The notes beneath the pieces were generated by a model that searched no databases, was not told where the DNA came from, and saw nothing but the letters and a program-made list of their open reading frames with translations. From positions 806,001-870,000 of the forward strand of contig JAZIHH010000020.1 in NCBI GenBank assembly GCA_036678685.1: 64,000 nucleotides of DNA. Reading direction: 5' to 3'. Positions 45,403 through 55,280 of this stretch are shown here, one piece after another. The stretch comes from JAZIHH01 sp036678685. GTDB taxonomy: Bacteria > Bacillota > UBA4882 > UBA10575. A program made the translations under genes and the position numbers. Numbering within the stretch: the stretch's first letter is position 1; each line of letters starts with the position of its first letter.

Positions 45403-47561
45403 GTCAGACTCCGTTAGAATATGTTAGTGGGTTACGAATAGGGACTGTCGAATATGTTTCGCCTGTGGAAATAAAAGTTCTCTTGGATGTAGAGAGCCCA
45501 GAATATGTAGCCTTAAATGCGGGGACTCCAAGATCTTTTCCCCGTGTTAATAGTTACGTATTGTTTCCAAATGAAAAAGGATACCTGGTAGGACAAGTTG
45601 AGTGGATAACTATTGAACGTTCTGATTTTCCAAAACGGGGAGGGATGAAAGATTTTGGTTTAGTGGATTTACCGTATCCATTACGCAAAATGAGCCTTAT
45701 TCCACTTGGAGTTTTGTATAAGGAAAGAAAAAATGTAGGGGGAGAAAACGTAGAGGAAGAATATATTTTTCGGCGGGGAGCAGAAGCATTTCCGACGATT
45801 GGAGATGGAGCCTATCTACCGACCGATCGGCAATTACATTCAATTGTCGAGTCCGGCGAAAAGCGACGCGTTAAAATTGGGACAAGCCCATTGGCAGCAG
45901 ATGCCGATGTCCATGTCGATCCGGATCGCCTGTTTGGACGCCACTTAGCTGTTTTAGGAAATACCGGTAGTGGGAAATCCTGTACGGTTGCGGGGTTGAT
46001 TCGGTGGTCATTGGAAGCAGCACAAAAGGAAATAAAAAATAAACAAAATAAACCGAATGCCCGGTTTATACTTCTTGACCCAAATGGCGAGTATGCACAG
46101 GCGTTTTCGAATGACAAATCTATAAAAGTAAGATTATTTCAGGTTTCTGAAGACAATAAGAATAAAGGACGTAAATTACAATTACCTTTGTGGTTCTGGA
46201 ATAGTTCTGAATGGTGTTGTTTTACGCAAGCTGGTGAGAGGGCGCACAGACCGATTCTTCAGCAAGCGTTGCGGATACAACGAAACAAGAAAAAACTAGA
46301 TCCGGATGAGTTAGCTTCTAATGATTTGTTGCGTTACCTCCAAGGTATGTTGTCGGCTTTAGAACATGAGGTAGCTAATAATTCGCCGTTTCAAACTGCT
46401 GAATTTGGTAAATATATAGGATTTATCAGATCGCTTGAAGCAATTAAACCATCACTAGAGTATTTTGCTGAGAAAATAGATTCTTGGAACGAGCAAATTA
46501 CGTCTATTATCGAGAATATTAATAACCTCCTTGTAAATAAGTGTAAAGAAGGCCGTTATTATAAGCCCTTGGCATATGGTGATGTTAATCAGCTTATTAA
46601 GATGATCAAGCAGCAAATAGAAGATATGGGCGGGGAAACAGTACCAGTGATGCCAGTAAGTGAGGACGCGCCAATTTCTTTTTCCGGGGATAAGTTTCTT
46701 CTTGACTTAGAATTTTTAGCAGTAAACAGTGGTAATCGCCAATGGTTCGATTCTTTTATATCAAGAGTTAAATCCTTACTTTCTGATCTTCGGATAAAAT
46801 CAATTATTGAAGATGAGGGAGAAGTAGAGCTTGCTCAATGGCTTTACGACTATATTGGGGAAAACAAAGCAAAGAATGGATCACTGACTATTATTGATCT
46901 TTCTTTGGTTCCTTCGGATATTATTCATATCGTGACAGCTGTTATTGCCCGGATGGTTTTTGAAGCTTTGCAACGTTATAGAAAAATAAACCAAGTTTCC
47001 CTGCCTACGGTGCTGGTTATGGAAGAAGCCCATACGTTTATCAAAGGTTATCGCCCGGATGCGGAAAGAAATGATTCTTCAATTGTGTGTTGTCAAGTGT
47101 TCGAGCGAATCGCACGGGAAGGGCGGAAATTTGGCTTAGGGCTTCTTCTATCATCTCAACGCCCCTCAGAACTATCCCAAACCGTTTTATCTCAATGCAA
47201 TACATTTATTCTGCACCGTATCAGTAACGACCGGGATCAAGAATTAGTAAAAAGATTAGTGCCGGACAATCTGCGGGGCTTGTTGAGTGAACTTCCTTCA
47301 TTACCAACTCAAAATGCAATTATACTAGGTTGGGCTACTGAACTGCCTATTTTAGTTAAGATTGATGATTTGCCAAAAGAACAACGACCCCAGTCTGAAG
47401 ATCCGGATTTTTGGGCGGTGTGGACAGGGAAAGACGATACTGGTAAAAGGGTTATTCGTAAAATCGATTGGCAAGTTATTGCCGAAGATTGGCAAAAACC
47501 AAGTGAAGATAAGAAAAAAGCTGAAGAAAAGTCATCTGAAGAAGATGAAAACCATGAATAG
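45399..47561 (+). CDS. herA: HerA/FtsK-like ATPase of a SIR2-HerA system
   Basis: The 720-aa protein has an N-terminal HAS-barrel-like region, Walker A AVLGNTGSGKSCTVAGL (about residue 185), RFILLDPNGEYA (about 222), Walker B VLVMEEAHTF (about 543) and arginine-finger region LLLSSQRPSELSQTVLSQCN (about 585). These are the features of hexameric HerA translocases. It partners the SIR2 protein; such pairs assemble into large complexes with NADase and nuclease activity. The charged tail (EDKKKAEEKSSEEDE) is disordered. The next gene starts 134 bp away. Confidence 0.9.
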   Translation: MSQTPLEYVSGLRIGTVEYVSPVEIKVLLDVESPEYVALNAGTPRSFPRVNSYVLFPNEKGYLVGQVEWITIERSDFPKRGGMKDFGLVDLPYPLRKMSLIPLGVLYKERKNVGGENVEEEYIFRRGAEAFPTIGDGAYLPTDRQLHSIVESGEKRRVKIGTSPLAADADVHVDPDRLFGRHLAVLGNTGSGKSCTVAGLIRWSLEAAQKEIKNKQNKPNARFILLDPNGEYAQAFSNDKSIKVRLFQVSEDNKNKGRKLQLPLWFWNSSEWCCFTQAGERAHRPILQQALRIQRNKKKLDPDELASNDLLRYLQGMLSALEHEVANNSPFQTAEFGKYIGFIRSLEAIKPSLEYFAEKIDSWNEQITSIIENINNLLVNKCKEGRYYKPLAYGDVNQLIKMIKQQIEDMGGETVPVMPVSEDAPISFSGDKFLLDLEFLAVNSGNRQWFDSFISRVKSLLSDLRIKSIIEDEGEVELAQWLYDYIGENKAKNGSLTIIDLSLVPSDIIHIVTAVIARMVFEALQRYRKINQVSLPTVLVMEEAHTFIKGYRPDAERNDSSIVCCQVFERIAREGRKFGLGLLLSSQRPSELSQTVLSQCNTFILHRISNDRDQELVKRLVPDNLRGLLSELPSLPTQNAIILGWATELPILVKIDDLPKEQRPQSEDPDFWAVWTGKDDTGKRVIRKIDWQVIAEDWQKPSEDKKKAEEKSSEEDENHE

Positions 47562-47695
47562 TTAATAAGCAGCAATGCTTTGACAGGAACAACAGGGGCA
47601 TTTAAAGAAATAAACCATCGTAATAAAAAACAGTTAGTATTATGAGATACTTGGATATTTTTATTTGATAAAATAATCAGCGAGGTATTGCTAAA

Positions 47696-50515
47696 ATGGA
47701 ATACTCTCCCGGAATGCGTGTTATTATCCGTGACGAAGAATGGATGATCAAGAAAGTCGAGACCAATAGTTTGGGCAAAAAGACGTTATATTGTGTTGGC
47801 GTATCACCACTGGTTAAGGATTATGAAGCGATATTTTTAACCGATTTAGAAGAGAAGATTGAACCCGTTGACCCGGCAAAAGTTAATCTGGTGATCGACG
47901 ATTCTCCGTTTTTTAGGAAATCTCGTTTGTACATAGAAAGCCAATGGCGGCAAAAGATCCCCACTGATACGGCGCTTCACATTGGCCACCGGGCGGCAAT
48001 GGATTTGATCGACTTCCAGTTGGAGCCGGCCCAGATCGCTTTGCGGCGCCCCCGACAGCGGATTTTGATCGCGGATGCGGTCGGTCTGGGCAAGACCCTG
48101 GAAGCCGGGATTTTGATGTCAGAATTGATTGCTAGAGGCAAAGGGAAGCGGATTTTGGTTGTTACGGTCAAAAGCATGATGACACAATTTCAGAAGGAGA
48201 TGTGGAACCGCTTTACCATCCCTTTAGTCCGTCTTGATTCGAAAAAGATTCAGAAGATCCGTGCCCAACTACCCACAAACTACAACCCCTTCTTTTATTA
48301 TGACAAAACGATCATCTCCATCGATACCCTAAAGCGGGATGTGGAGTACAGAACACATCTGGAGAATGCATGGTGGGACATTATTATCATCGACGAGGCG
48401 CACAATGTGGCAGCCCGCGGCAGTCGTCAGGCCCAGCGCTCGCGACTCGCCCAGTTGTTGGCGGAACGCTCGGATACGTTAATTATGTTGTCGGCAACTC
48501 CCCATGACGGGCGTTCCGAGAGTTTTGCCTCTCTAATGAACATGCTCGATCCCACCGCAATTGCTAATCCCCATGATTACGGGAAAGAGGATATCAAGGG
48601 GCTCTGTATCCGTCGGTTCAAAAAGGATGTCCGCGCTCAGATCCAAGCTGAATTCAAAGAAAGACGGATTAGCATCGAAAAATGTCAAGCTTCGCCGTTG
48701 GAAGAGAATGCTTTCGAGCTATTCGTCAATATGAGGCTGGAGATGGATGAAGACAAGCGCCGTATTGCCGGACAGCTTTTTAAAACGACCCTTGAGAAAG
48801 CGATGTTTTCCAGCCCGGCCGCCTGTATAAAAAGCATCGATGAACGCCTTAAAAAACTAAAGACAAGGAATAACCCGGGTGCTCGAAAAGACATTGCCCA
48901 GCTGGAAGAGCTAAAAACCGCTTTAGAGAGGATTGGACCAGCAGACTTTTCGCGTTATCAAAAGCTGCTTGCATTGTTGAAGAGTGAAAGCTACGGCTGG
49001 AACCCGAAAAACACCAATGACCGGCTTGTCATCTTTACTGAGCGGATTGAAACCATGCGTTTTCTGGCTGCGCACTTGCGTAAAGATTTGGGCCTGGATG
49101 GGGAAACGGTCCAGGAACTCTATGGCGGGATGAGCGATAGTGAACAGCAAAAGGTTGTTGAGGATTTTGGCCGCGAAGAGTCACCGATCCGGATCTTAGT
49201 CGCTTCGGATGTGGCTTCCGAAGGGATTAACCTGCATTATCTCTGCCACCGCTTGATTCATTTTGACATTCCATGGTCACTAATGGTCTTCCAGCAAAGG
49301 AACGGACGGATCGACCGTTATGGCCAGCGTGAACAGCCTGATATTCGCTATCTAATGGTGAAAAGCGCCAATGAAAAAATCAAAGGTGATCTGAGGATCA
49401 TAGAGATCCTTATTGAAAAAGAGGAACAAGCCTACAAGAACATCGGGGATCCGACTCTATTAATGGGTAAATTTAACATCGAAGAAGAGGAACTGATTAC
49501 TGCAGAAGCCATCGAAAAAGGGGTAAGTGCCGAGGATTTCGAACATCAGATTGATAATTACGCTCAGGAATTTGATCCGTTCGAATTGTTGATGCAAGAT
49601 GCGACCAAAGAGGAAGGGCCGGTCGAAATCTGTGACGAGCAAACCTTGTTTAAGGACTTTGATTATCTGCGTACTGCTTTGACTTATTTTACCTAAAGCG
49701 AACGGTATCCGTTCCGTGAACTGGAAACTGTAGAAGGGATTGAAATAGAATTAACCCCTGACATCAAAAGGCGGTTAGCGGCCCTGCTTCCCGAAGAGGC
49801 AATGCCAACAACCGATTATTTACGCCTTAGTCCAGACAAGGAATTTTGCATGGAAGAGATGAAACGCAGTCTGCAGAAGAGTATGTCGGAGTTGGCGTGG
49901 CCAACTACCCAATACTTGTGGCCGCTGCATCCGATCTTTAACTGGGTGAATGACAAGGCCGGCCTTTTGTTCGGCCGCACCGAAGCACCTTTAATCGGCC
50001 TTTCGGGGTCTATCCCGGTTACCGATCATATTTTTATAGTTGCCGGTCTGATCCCGAATCGTAAATCTACACCTGTTGTTGACGAGTGGTTTGGACTATA
50101 TTTTCGAGCAGGAAAATTCAGCGAAGAACTCACGATGGACGAGGTGATTGCCAGGACAGGCTTTGGCCGAACCGACCTTCCCAATCTTAATATTCTTTCA
50201 CCGCAGCGTAAAGCGGAAGCGGAGGCGCTGTTACCGTTAGCAGTGGTTGAGGCAAGGAAAGTGCTTAAGCGTTACTACGAAAACTATAAAAAAAGGATTG
50301 AACCGCAGATTAGTGAGGAGTTAGACAAGCTGGCTGAACTCGAAAAGCGGCATAAAGATTACCAATTGTCCCTCTTTGAAAGCGAACGTAAAAGGAATGA
50401 AGAAGAGCGTAAGATCGAAGAGATCTTTACCCGGTTCACCAATTGGGTCAGGGATACGCTGGAAATTGAGGATAATCCATATATACGGATTATTGCCGTG
50501 TTGACGGGGGTATAA
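47696..50515 (+). pseudogene. drmD: DrmD-like SNF2 helicase interrupted by one in-frame TAA
   Basis: The first 666 codons give Walker A IADAVGLGKTLEAGIL (about residue 127), IIIDEAHNVAARGS (about 232), LSATPHDGR (about 265), VASEGINLHYLCHRLIHFD (about 505) and QRNGRIDRYGQ (about 534). TAA at 49694-49696 follows LRTALTYFT. The same frame then runs on without any stop as SERYPFRELETVEGIEIELT to MPTTDYLRLSPDKEF and a coiled-coil end, to 50515. The full protein would be 939 aa, normal for DrmD-type helicases. A downstream ATG at 49802 could give a separate 237-aa C-terminal piece. It is followed by the methyltransferase, the DrmD-DrmMI order of class 1 DISARM. Confidence 0.8.
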
Positions 50516-50517
50516 AG

Positions 50518-53500
50518 ATGAACATGGATTTAACAGGTATTAATAATTATAATGAATACTACACAAATCATTACTTGGCCTCGATTTTCCCCCAGGACGC
50601 CGAAAAAACGATTAATGAGTGGCGAAACCGCGCGAAGGAGACGGAAACCCGCACTCCTTGGGCATTACTAAGGGAGTGCAGCAGACAATACTATAGCATT
50701 CATGATAGGTATCTTCGGTCTCGTGGCAACGGCCAGACATTTCCTTTGGTTCGCGATTTGGCAGAGCAATATTTAACCGCACTGGGCTACCCAACCGCCG
50801 CCCCCCTGACAGTCGAGGTGGATGAGGGCCTTTCTGCGCCTGTTTATTTGGAACTGAAAAAGCCCAACGGGGCACCGCTGCTCTGGGTAATGTTGGCCCA
50901 TACAGTGGATCGGGATGATGATCTTTTAAAAGGGTTTTGCTTTCAAGCTGCTGACTTAGAAAACGATAATGGCCGCAATAATGTAATGACTACGGAAATT
51001 AGCAACGAAGAACTGACTACCAAGATCCTTTTTGCCATGACCGAGCCGCCCCGGTGGATATTATTTGCCGGTTTGACCCAAATCGTTCTGATCGACCGGA
51101 ACAAGTGGAACGAAAAGCGTTACCTCCAGTTCGTCCTGGAGGACATCTTCGGCCGCCGTGAGGATAGTACTTTTCAAGCCATGGCCGTACTCCTCCACAA
51201 AGAAAGCCTTTGCCCGGAAGACGGAAATTCCCTCCTGGACCAACTGGATGAAAACTCCCGGCGTCATTCCTCCGGTGTGTCGGAAGACTTGAAATATGCC
51301 TTAAGAGAGGCGATTGAGCTTTTAGGCAATGAAGTGCTCTATGATTTAGTCCACCGTCAAGGCAGGGACTTGGAGGCGGAGCCGGTTGATGCCGAGCAGC
51401 TAACCATCGAATGTCTTCGTTATATGTACCGGATGCTGTTTGTGCTCTTCATCGAAGCTCGGCCTGAGCTTGGCTATGCGCCAATGAAAGACCAAGTATA
51501 CGTCCAGGGCTATTCGTTAGAAAGCTTGCGGGATATTGCCGAACGGGTGAGAGATGAGATCAGCATAGTTGGAGAAGGTTACTACCTCCATGAAACCCTC
51601 TCCAAACTCTTTAATCTGATTTATAATGGTTATCCGGAAAAGGAAGAAACCTTAAAAGAATTGGCCAGCCAAGAATCAAGACATGATGTTTTTGTTATCG
51701 AACCGCTGAAAGCTCATATCTTTGACCCGGAATACACGACAGTTCCCGGGTATGAGCCCCTTATACCGAAAGCAAAGTTGCGGAACAAAGTTATGCTGAG
51801 AATCATTGACCTCCTGAGTGTCACCAGACCCAGTGGACACCGGAACGAACACCGCGGCCGGATCTCTTATTCCAACTTGGGGATCAACCAGTTAGGCGCG
51901 GTGTATGAAGCTTTACTGTCTTATCGGGGGTTTATTGCCGAAGAAACACTCTATAAAGTGAAACGGGCCGGAGATAAATTTGACGAGTTGGATGTTGGTT
52001 ATTTTGTCCCCGAACGGGAACTTGACAACTACACCGAAGAAGAGCGCATCCGTTATGAGTCGGGTGAGAACAAAGGTAAATTAAGAAAATATGAAAAGGG
52101 GACATTTATTTACCGGCTGGCTGGCCGGGAAAAAGAAAAATCCGCTTCTTATTATACCCCGGAAGCGCTGACCAAGTGCCTGGTGAAATATGCCCTGAAG
52201 GAGCTGTTGGAAGGAAAGAATGCCGATGAAATTCTACAGCTGACGATCTGCGAGCCGGCAATGGGTAGTGCGGCCTTCTTAAACGAAGCCATTAACCAAC
52301 TGGCTGAAGCTTATCTGGAGCGGAAACAAAAAGAACTTGGCGAAGTCATTTCTTATGAAAAGCGGGCTGAAGAGCTTCAGCGGGTCAAGATGTATATTGC
52401 CGATCGGAACGTATACGGGATCGACTTGAATCCCATTGCCGTGGAACTTGCCGAGGTTTCGCTATGGTTGAATACCATCTGTAAAGGCGGATTTGTGCCC
52501 TGGTTTGGAACCCAGCTCGTCTGCGGTAACTCTTTGATTGGCGCAAGGAGGCAGTGCTATCGTGTTGAGCAGCTTAAAGCCGACCGCGCGCCTGGAAGGT
52601 GGTATGATAATGCCCCGGAGCGGGTTATGCCCGGAGAAAGAAGAATGCCCAAAAAGCAGGTATACCATTTTTTACTGGGTGACCCCGGGATGTCCAATTA
52701 TACGGATCAGGTGATCAAAGATCTTGTCTCGGAACAGATACAAGCAATTAAAAAATGGAATCGTGAATTTATCAGACCCTATGAAGATGAAGATATCCAG
52801 ACGTTGCTGCGCTTATCGGCGGTAATTGATGACCTGTGGGAAAAACAGGTTGAATTACGCAAAGCCGTTAGACAGCAAACAACAGATCCGCTGCCTATTT
52901 ATGGACATGAAGACGATACAAAAGCCTCCCGGACAACAATCCGGGAAAAGGATTTGATCTACAGGCGTTTATACAAGTCGGAAGAGATGGAGAATGCCGG
53001 CCCTTACGCCCGGCTAAAGTTTGCCATGGACTATTGGTGTGCGCTCTGGTTCTGGCCGATTGATAAAACGGATCTTCTTCCATCCCGAAGCGACTTCCTC
53101 TTTGATATGGCATTAATATTAGAGGGGGGTGTTCAGTCGGTAACCAAAGAAGACCTGAAGCAAGGAAAACTATTTCCAACCCAGATGCAAGAAATGGCTG
53201 ACCAGATTTATGATTTATATAAAGACTTGCCTGAGGTAGATCTGGCTGCGCTTTGTGAGCGTAATCCCCGTTTAAAGTTGGTAAAAGAGATTGCTGATAA
53301 GAACAAGTTTTTCCATTGGGAGCTTGAGTTTGCGGACTTATTTGCGGAACGGGGCGGGTTTGATTTAATTATAGGGAATCCGCCATGGATAAAACTGGAG
53401 TGGAATGAACAAGCAGTCCTGTCCGACCGGCAACCGTTGTTCGCCGTGAAGAATTTTACAGCAACACAGACAACACAGAAAAGAAAGGAAGCGCTCTCTG

Positions 53501-55266
53501 ATCCTGAGACGTACAGGTTATATCTTGCTGAATATGTATCGATAGCTGGGATGCAAAACTTTTTAAATGCCGTGCAAAATTATCCCATTCTTAAGGGACA
53601 ACAGACTAATTTATATAAATGTTTTCTTCCGCAGGCATGGACATTTTGCAGGGAAGCTGGGATATCAGCATTTGTGCACCCTGATGGGGTGTATGATGAT
53701 CCAAAAGGTGGCTTATTGAGAGGAGAGATTTATCCTCGTTTACGTCGGCATTTTCAGTTTATCAATGAACTTAAGCTTTTTCCAGAAGTCGATCATCACA
53801 TGGTTTTTAGCTTGAATGTATATTGTAATGCTCCTGGTGTAGGATTTGACATGATTGCAAATTTGTTTGCAGTAACGACTATTGAAGAGTGTTACGATCG
53901 TTCAATCCAAGGTTCTGTCCCTGGGATTAAGGATGAGTCTAGCAAATGGAATATTAAAGGTCATCCAGATCGCGTTTTACGGGTCGGGAGAAAGGAACTT
54001 TCCCTTTTTGCAAAACTGTTTGATGGAAGCGATAACTGGAAAGAAGCAAGATTACCGGCGCTCCATGCCCAGCAGCTTTTGGCTGTTTTGTCTTGTTTTG
54101 CAGAACAAGAAAAGACGGTTGGAAGTCTTCGCGAAAAGGTTTTTTCGACAGTTATGTGGGATGAGACTAACGCGCAAAAGAAGATTAAAGCCATTGAAAA
54201 AAAAGAGCATTTCCCTCAATCATTATTAGATATGATATACTCTGGTCCCCATATTGGTGTAGCCAATCCTTTATTTAAAGCGTCAAGAAGCATCTGTGAG
54301 AAAAATAGTGACTATGACAGTATCGATTTAATTGCTGTACCGAAAGATTATTTACAGCGTTGCAAATATTCTCCTGCTGGTAGTATAGATAAATATTTAA
54401 GAAGAATACCAACAGCGCCATGGGGAGAAAAATATCATGCCAATTACAGAGTGCTTGTTAGAAAGATGTTGAATTTGAGCGGTGAACGTACGCTGATTCC
54501 AGCAATAGCTCCGCCATATACGGGGCATATACATGGAATTTTTGGTCTTGGGTTTAAAGATATCAAGCTTTTGGCCTATTCAGCTGGGATTTGGGCTTCA
54601 ATACCCTTTGACTTTTTTGTGAAAATTATGGGTAAAGATAATATACAATATGATATTATAAGTAAATTTCCTTTATTATCGGAATTCCAAGGCTATTTAA
54701 GTATCCTTTGCCGTAGTTTGCTTTTGAATTCCGTAAATAAATGTTATAGTCCACTATGGAAAGAACTATATCAGACGGAAATGAACAACGAAAGATGGAG
54801 TAAATCAGATCCTCGCCTCCGCCCGGAACGGTTCACATCCCTTACACCCGAATGGACCTGGGACACCCCTTTACGTACCGACTATGAACGCCGTCAGGCT
54901 TTAGTAGAGATTGATGTCCTTACCGCGATGGCTTTAGGGATGGCCCTTGACCAACTAAAAACCATTTACCGGATACAATTTCCAGTGCTCCAACAATATG
55001 AAGCTGATACATGGTATGACCAAAACGGGCGCATTGTTTTCACCAATAACCGGAGCCTGACGAATGTTGGTTTCTCGCGCACCGAATGGGAACAAATCAA
55101 AGATGCGAAAAGCGGGACGTTTACCCGTACGATCATTGATGATACCATGCCTGGAGGCCCGGTCGAGCGCACCATCGAATACGTGGCGCCCTTTGACCGC
55201 TGTGACCGGGAGGAGAATTACGAAACCGCTTGGGCGTTTTTTGAAAAAAGATTTAGGGAGCAATAA
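50518..55266 (+). CDS. Large adenine-specific DNA methyltransferase (DrmMI/PglX-like)
   Basis: The 1582-aa protein is an N6-adenine methyltransferase of the Eco57I/N6_Mtase type. The SAM-binding motif TICEPAMGSAAFLNEA is at about residue 578, with KYIAD-type GIDLNPIAVELAEVSLWLN after it, and the catalytic IIGNPPWIKLEW at about 956. The C-terminal half probably recognises the target. The N-terminus contains APVYLELKKPNG (ExK), loosely like a PD-(D/E)XK site, so a type IIG-style nuclease cannot be excluded. ATG 50518 follows GGGGGTATAAAG, 3 bp after the helicase stop. In DISARM the enzyme marks host DNA. Confidence 0.88.
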   Translation: MNMDLTGINNYNEYYTNHYLASIFPQDAEKTINEWRNRAKETETRTPWALLRECSRQYYSIHDRYLRSRGNGQTFPLVRDLAEQYLTALGYPTAAPLTVEVDEGLSAPVYLELKKPNGAPLLWVMLAHTVDRDDDLLKGFCFQAADLENDNGRNNVMTTEISNEELTTKILFAMTEPPRWILFAGLTQIVLIDRNKWNEKRYLQFVLEDIFGRREDSTFQAMAVLLHKESLCPEDGNSLLDQLDENSRRHSSGVSEDLKYALREAIELLGNEVLYDLVHRQGRDLEAEPVDAEQLTIECLRYMYRMLFVLFIEARPELGYAPMKDQVYVQGYSLESLRDIAERVRDEISIVGEGYYLHETLSKLFNLIYNGYPEKEETLKELASQESRHDVFVIEPLKAHIFDPEYTTVPGYEPLIPKAKLRNKVMLRIIDLLSVTRPSGHRNEHRGRISYSNLGINQLGAVYEALLSYRGFIAEETLYKVKRAGDKFDELDVGYFVPERELDNYTEEERIRYESGENKGKLRKYEKGTFIYRLAGREKEKSASYYTPEALTKCLVKYALKELLEGKNADEILQLTICEPAMGSAAFLNEAINQLAEAYLERKQKELGEVISYEKRAEELQRVKMYIADRNVYGIDLNPIAVELAEVSLWLNTICKGGFVPWFGTQLVCGNSLIGARRQCYRVEQLKADRAPGRWYDNAPERVMPGERRMPKKQVYHFLLGDPGMSNYTDQVIKDLVSEQIQAIKKWNREFIRPYEDEDIQTLLRLSAVIDDLWEKQVELRKAVRQQTTDPLPIYGHEDDTKASRTTIREKDLIYRRLYKSEEMENAGPYARLKFAMDYWCALWFWPIDKTDLLPSRSDFLFDMALILEGGVQSVTKEDLKQGKLFPTQMQEMADQIYDLYKDLPEVDLAALCERNPRLKLVKEIADKNKFFHWELEFADLFAERGGFDLIIGNPPWIKLEWNEQAVLSDRQPLFAVKNFTATQTTQKRKEALSDPETYRLYLAEYVSIAGMQNFLNAVQNYPILKGQQTNLYKCFLPQAWTFCREAGISAFVHPDGVYDDPKGGLLRGEIYPRLRRHFQFINELKLFPEVDHHMVFSLNVYCNAPGVGFDMIANLFAVTTIEECYDRSIQGSVPGIKDESSKWNIKGHPDRVLRVGRKELSLFAKLFDGSDNWKEARLPALHAQQLLAVLSCFAEQEKTVGSLREKVFSTVMWDETNAQKKIKAIEKKEHFPQSLLDMIYSGPHIGVANPLFKASRSICEKNSDYDSIDLIAVPKDYLQRCKYSPAGSIDKYLRRIPTAPWGEKYHANYRVLVRKMLNLSGERTLIPAIAPPYTGHIHGIFGLGFKDIKLLAYSAGIWASIPFDFFVKIMGKDNIQYDIISKFPLLSEFQGYLSILCRSLLLNSVNKCYSPLWKELYQTEMNNERWSKSDPRLRPERFTSLTPEWTWDTPLRTDYERRQALVEIDVLTAMALGMALDQLKTIYRIQFPVLQQYEADTWYDQNGRIVFTNNRSLTNVGFSRTEWEQIKDAKSGTFTRTIIDDTMPGGPVERTIEYVAPFDRCDREENYETAWAFFEKRFREQ

Positions 55267-55280
55267 CGGGAGAGGATAGC

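Noticed and set aside
49802..50515. An independent gene after the DrmD-like helicase
   Set aside because: It is in the same frame as the helicase with no stop between 49697 and 49802, and the ATG has a poorly spaced ribosome site; it is best read as the helicase C-terminus.
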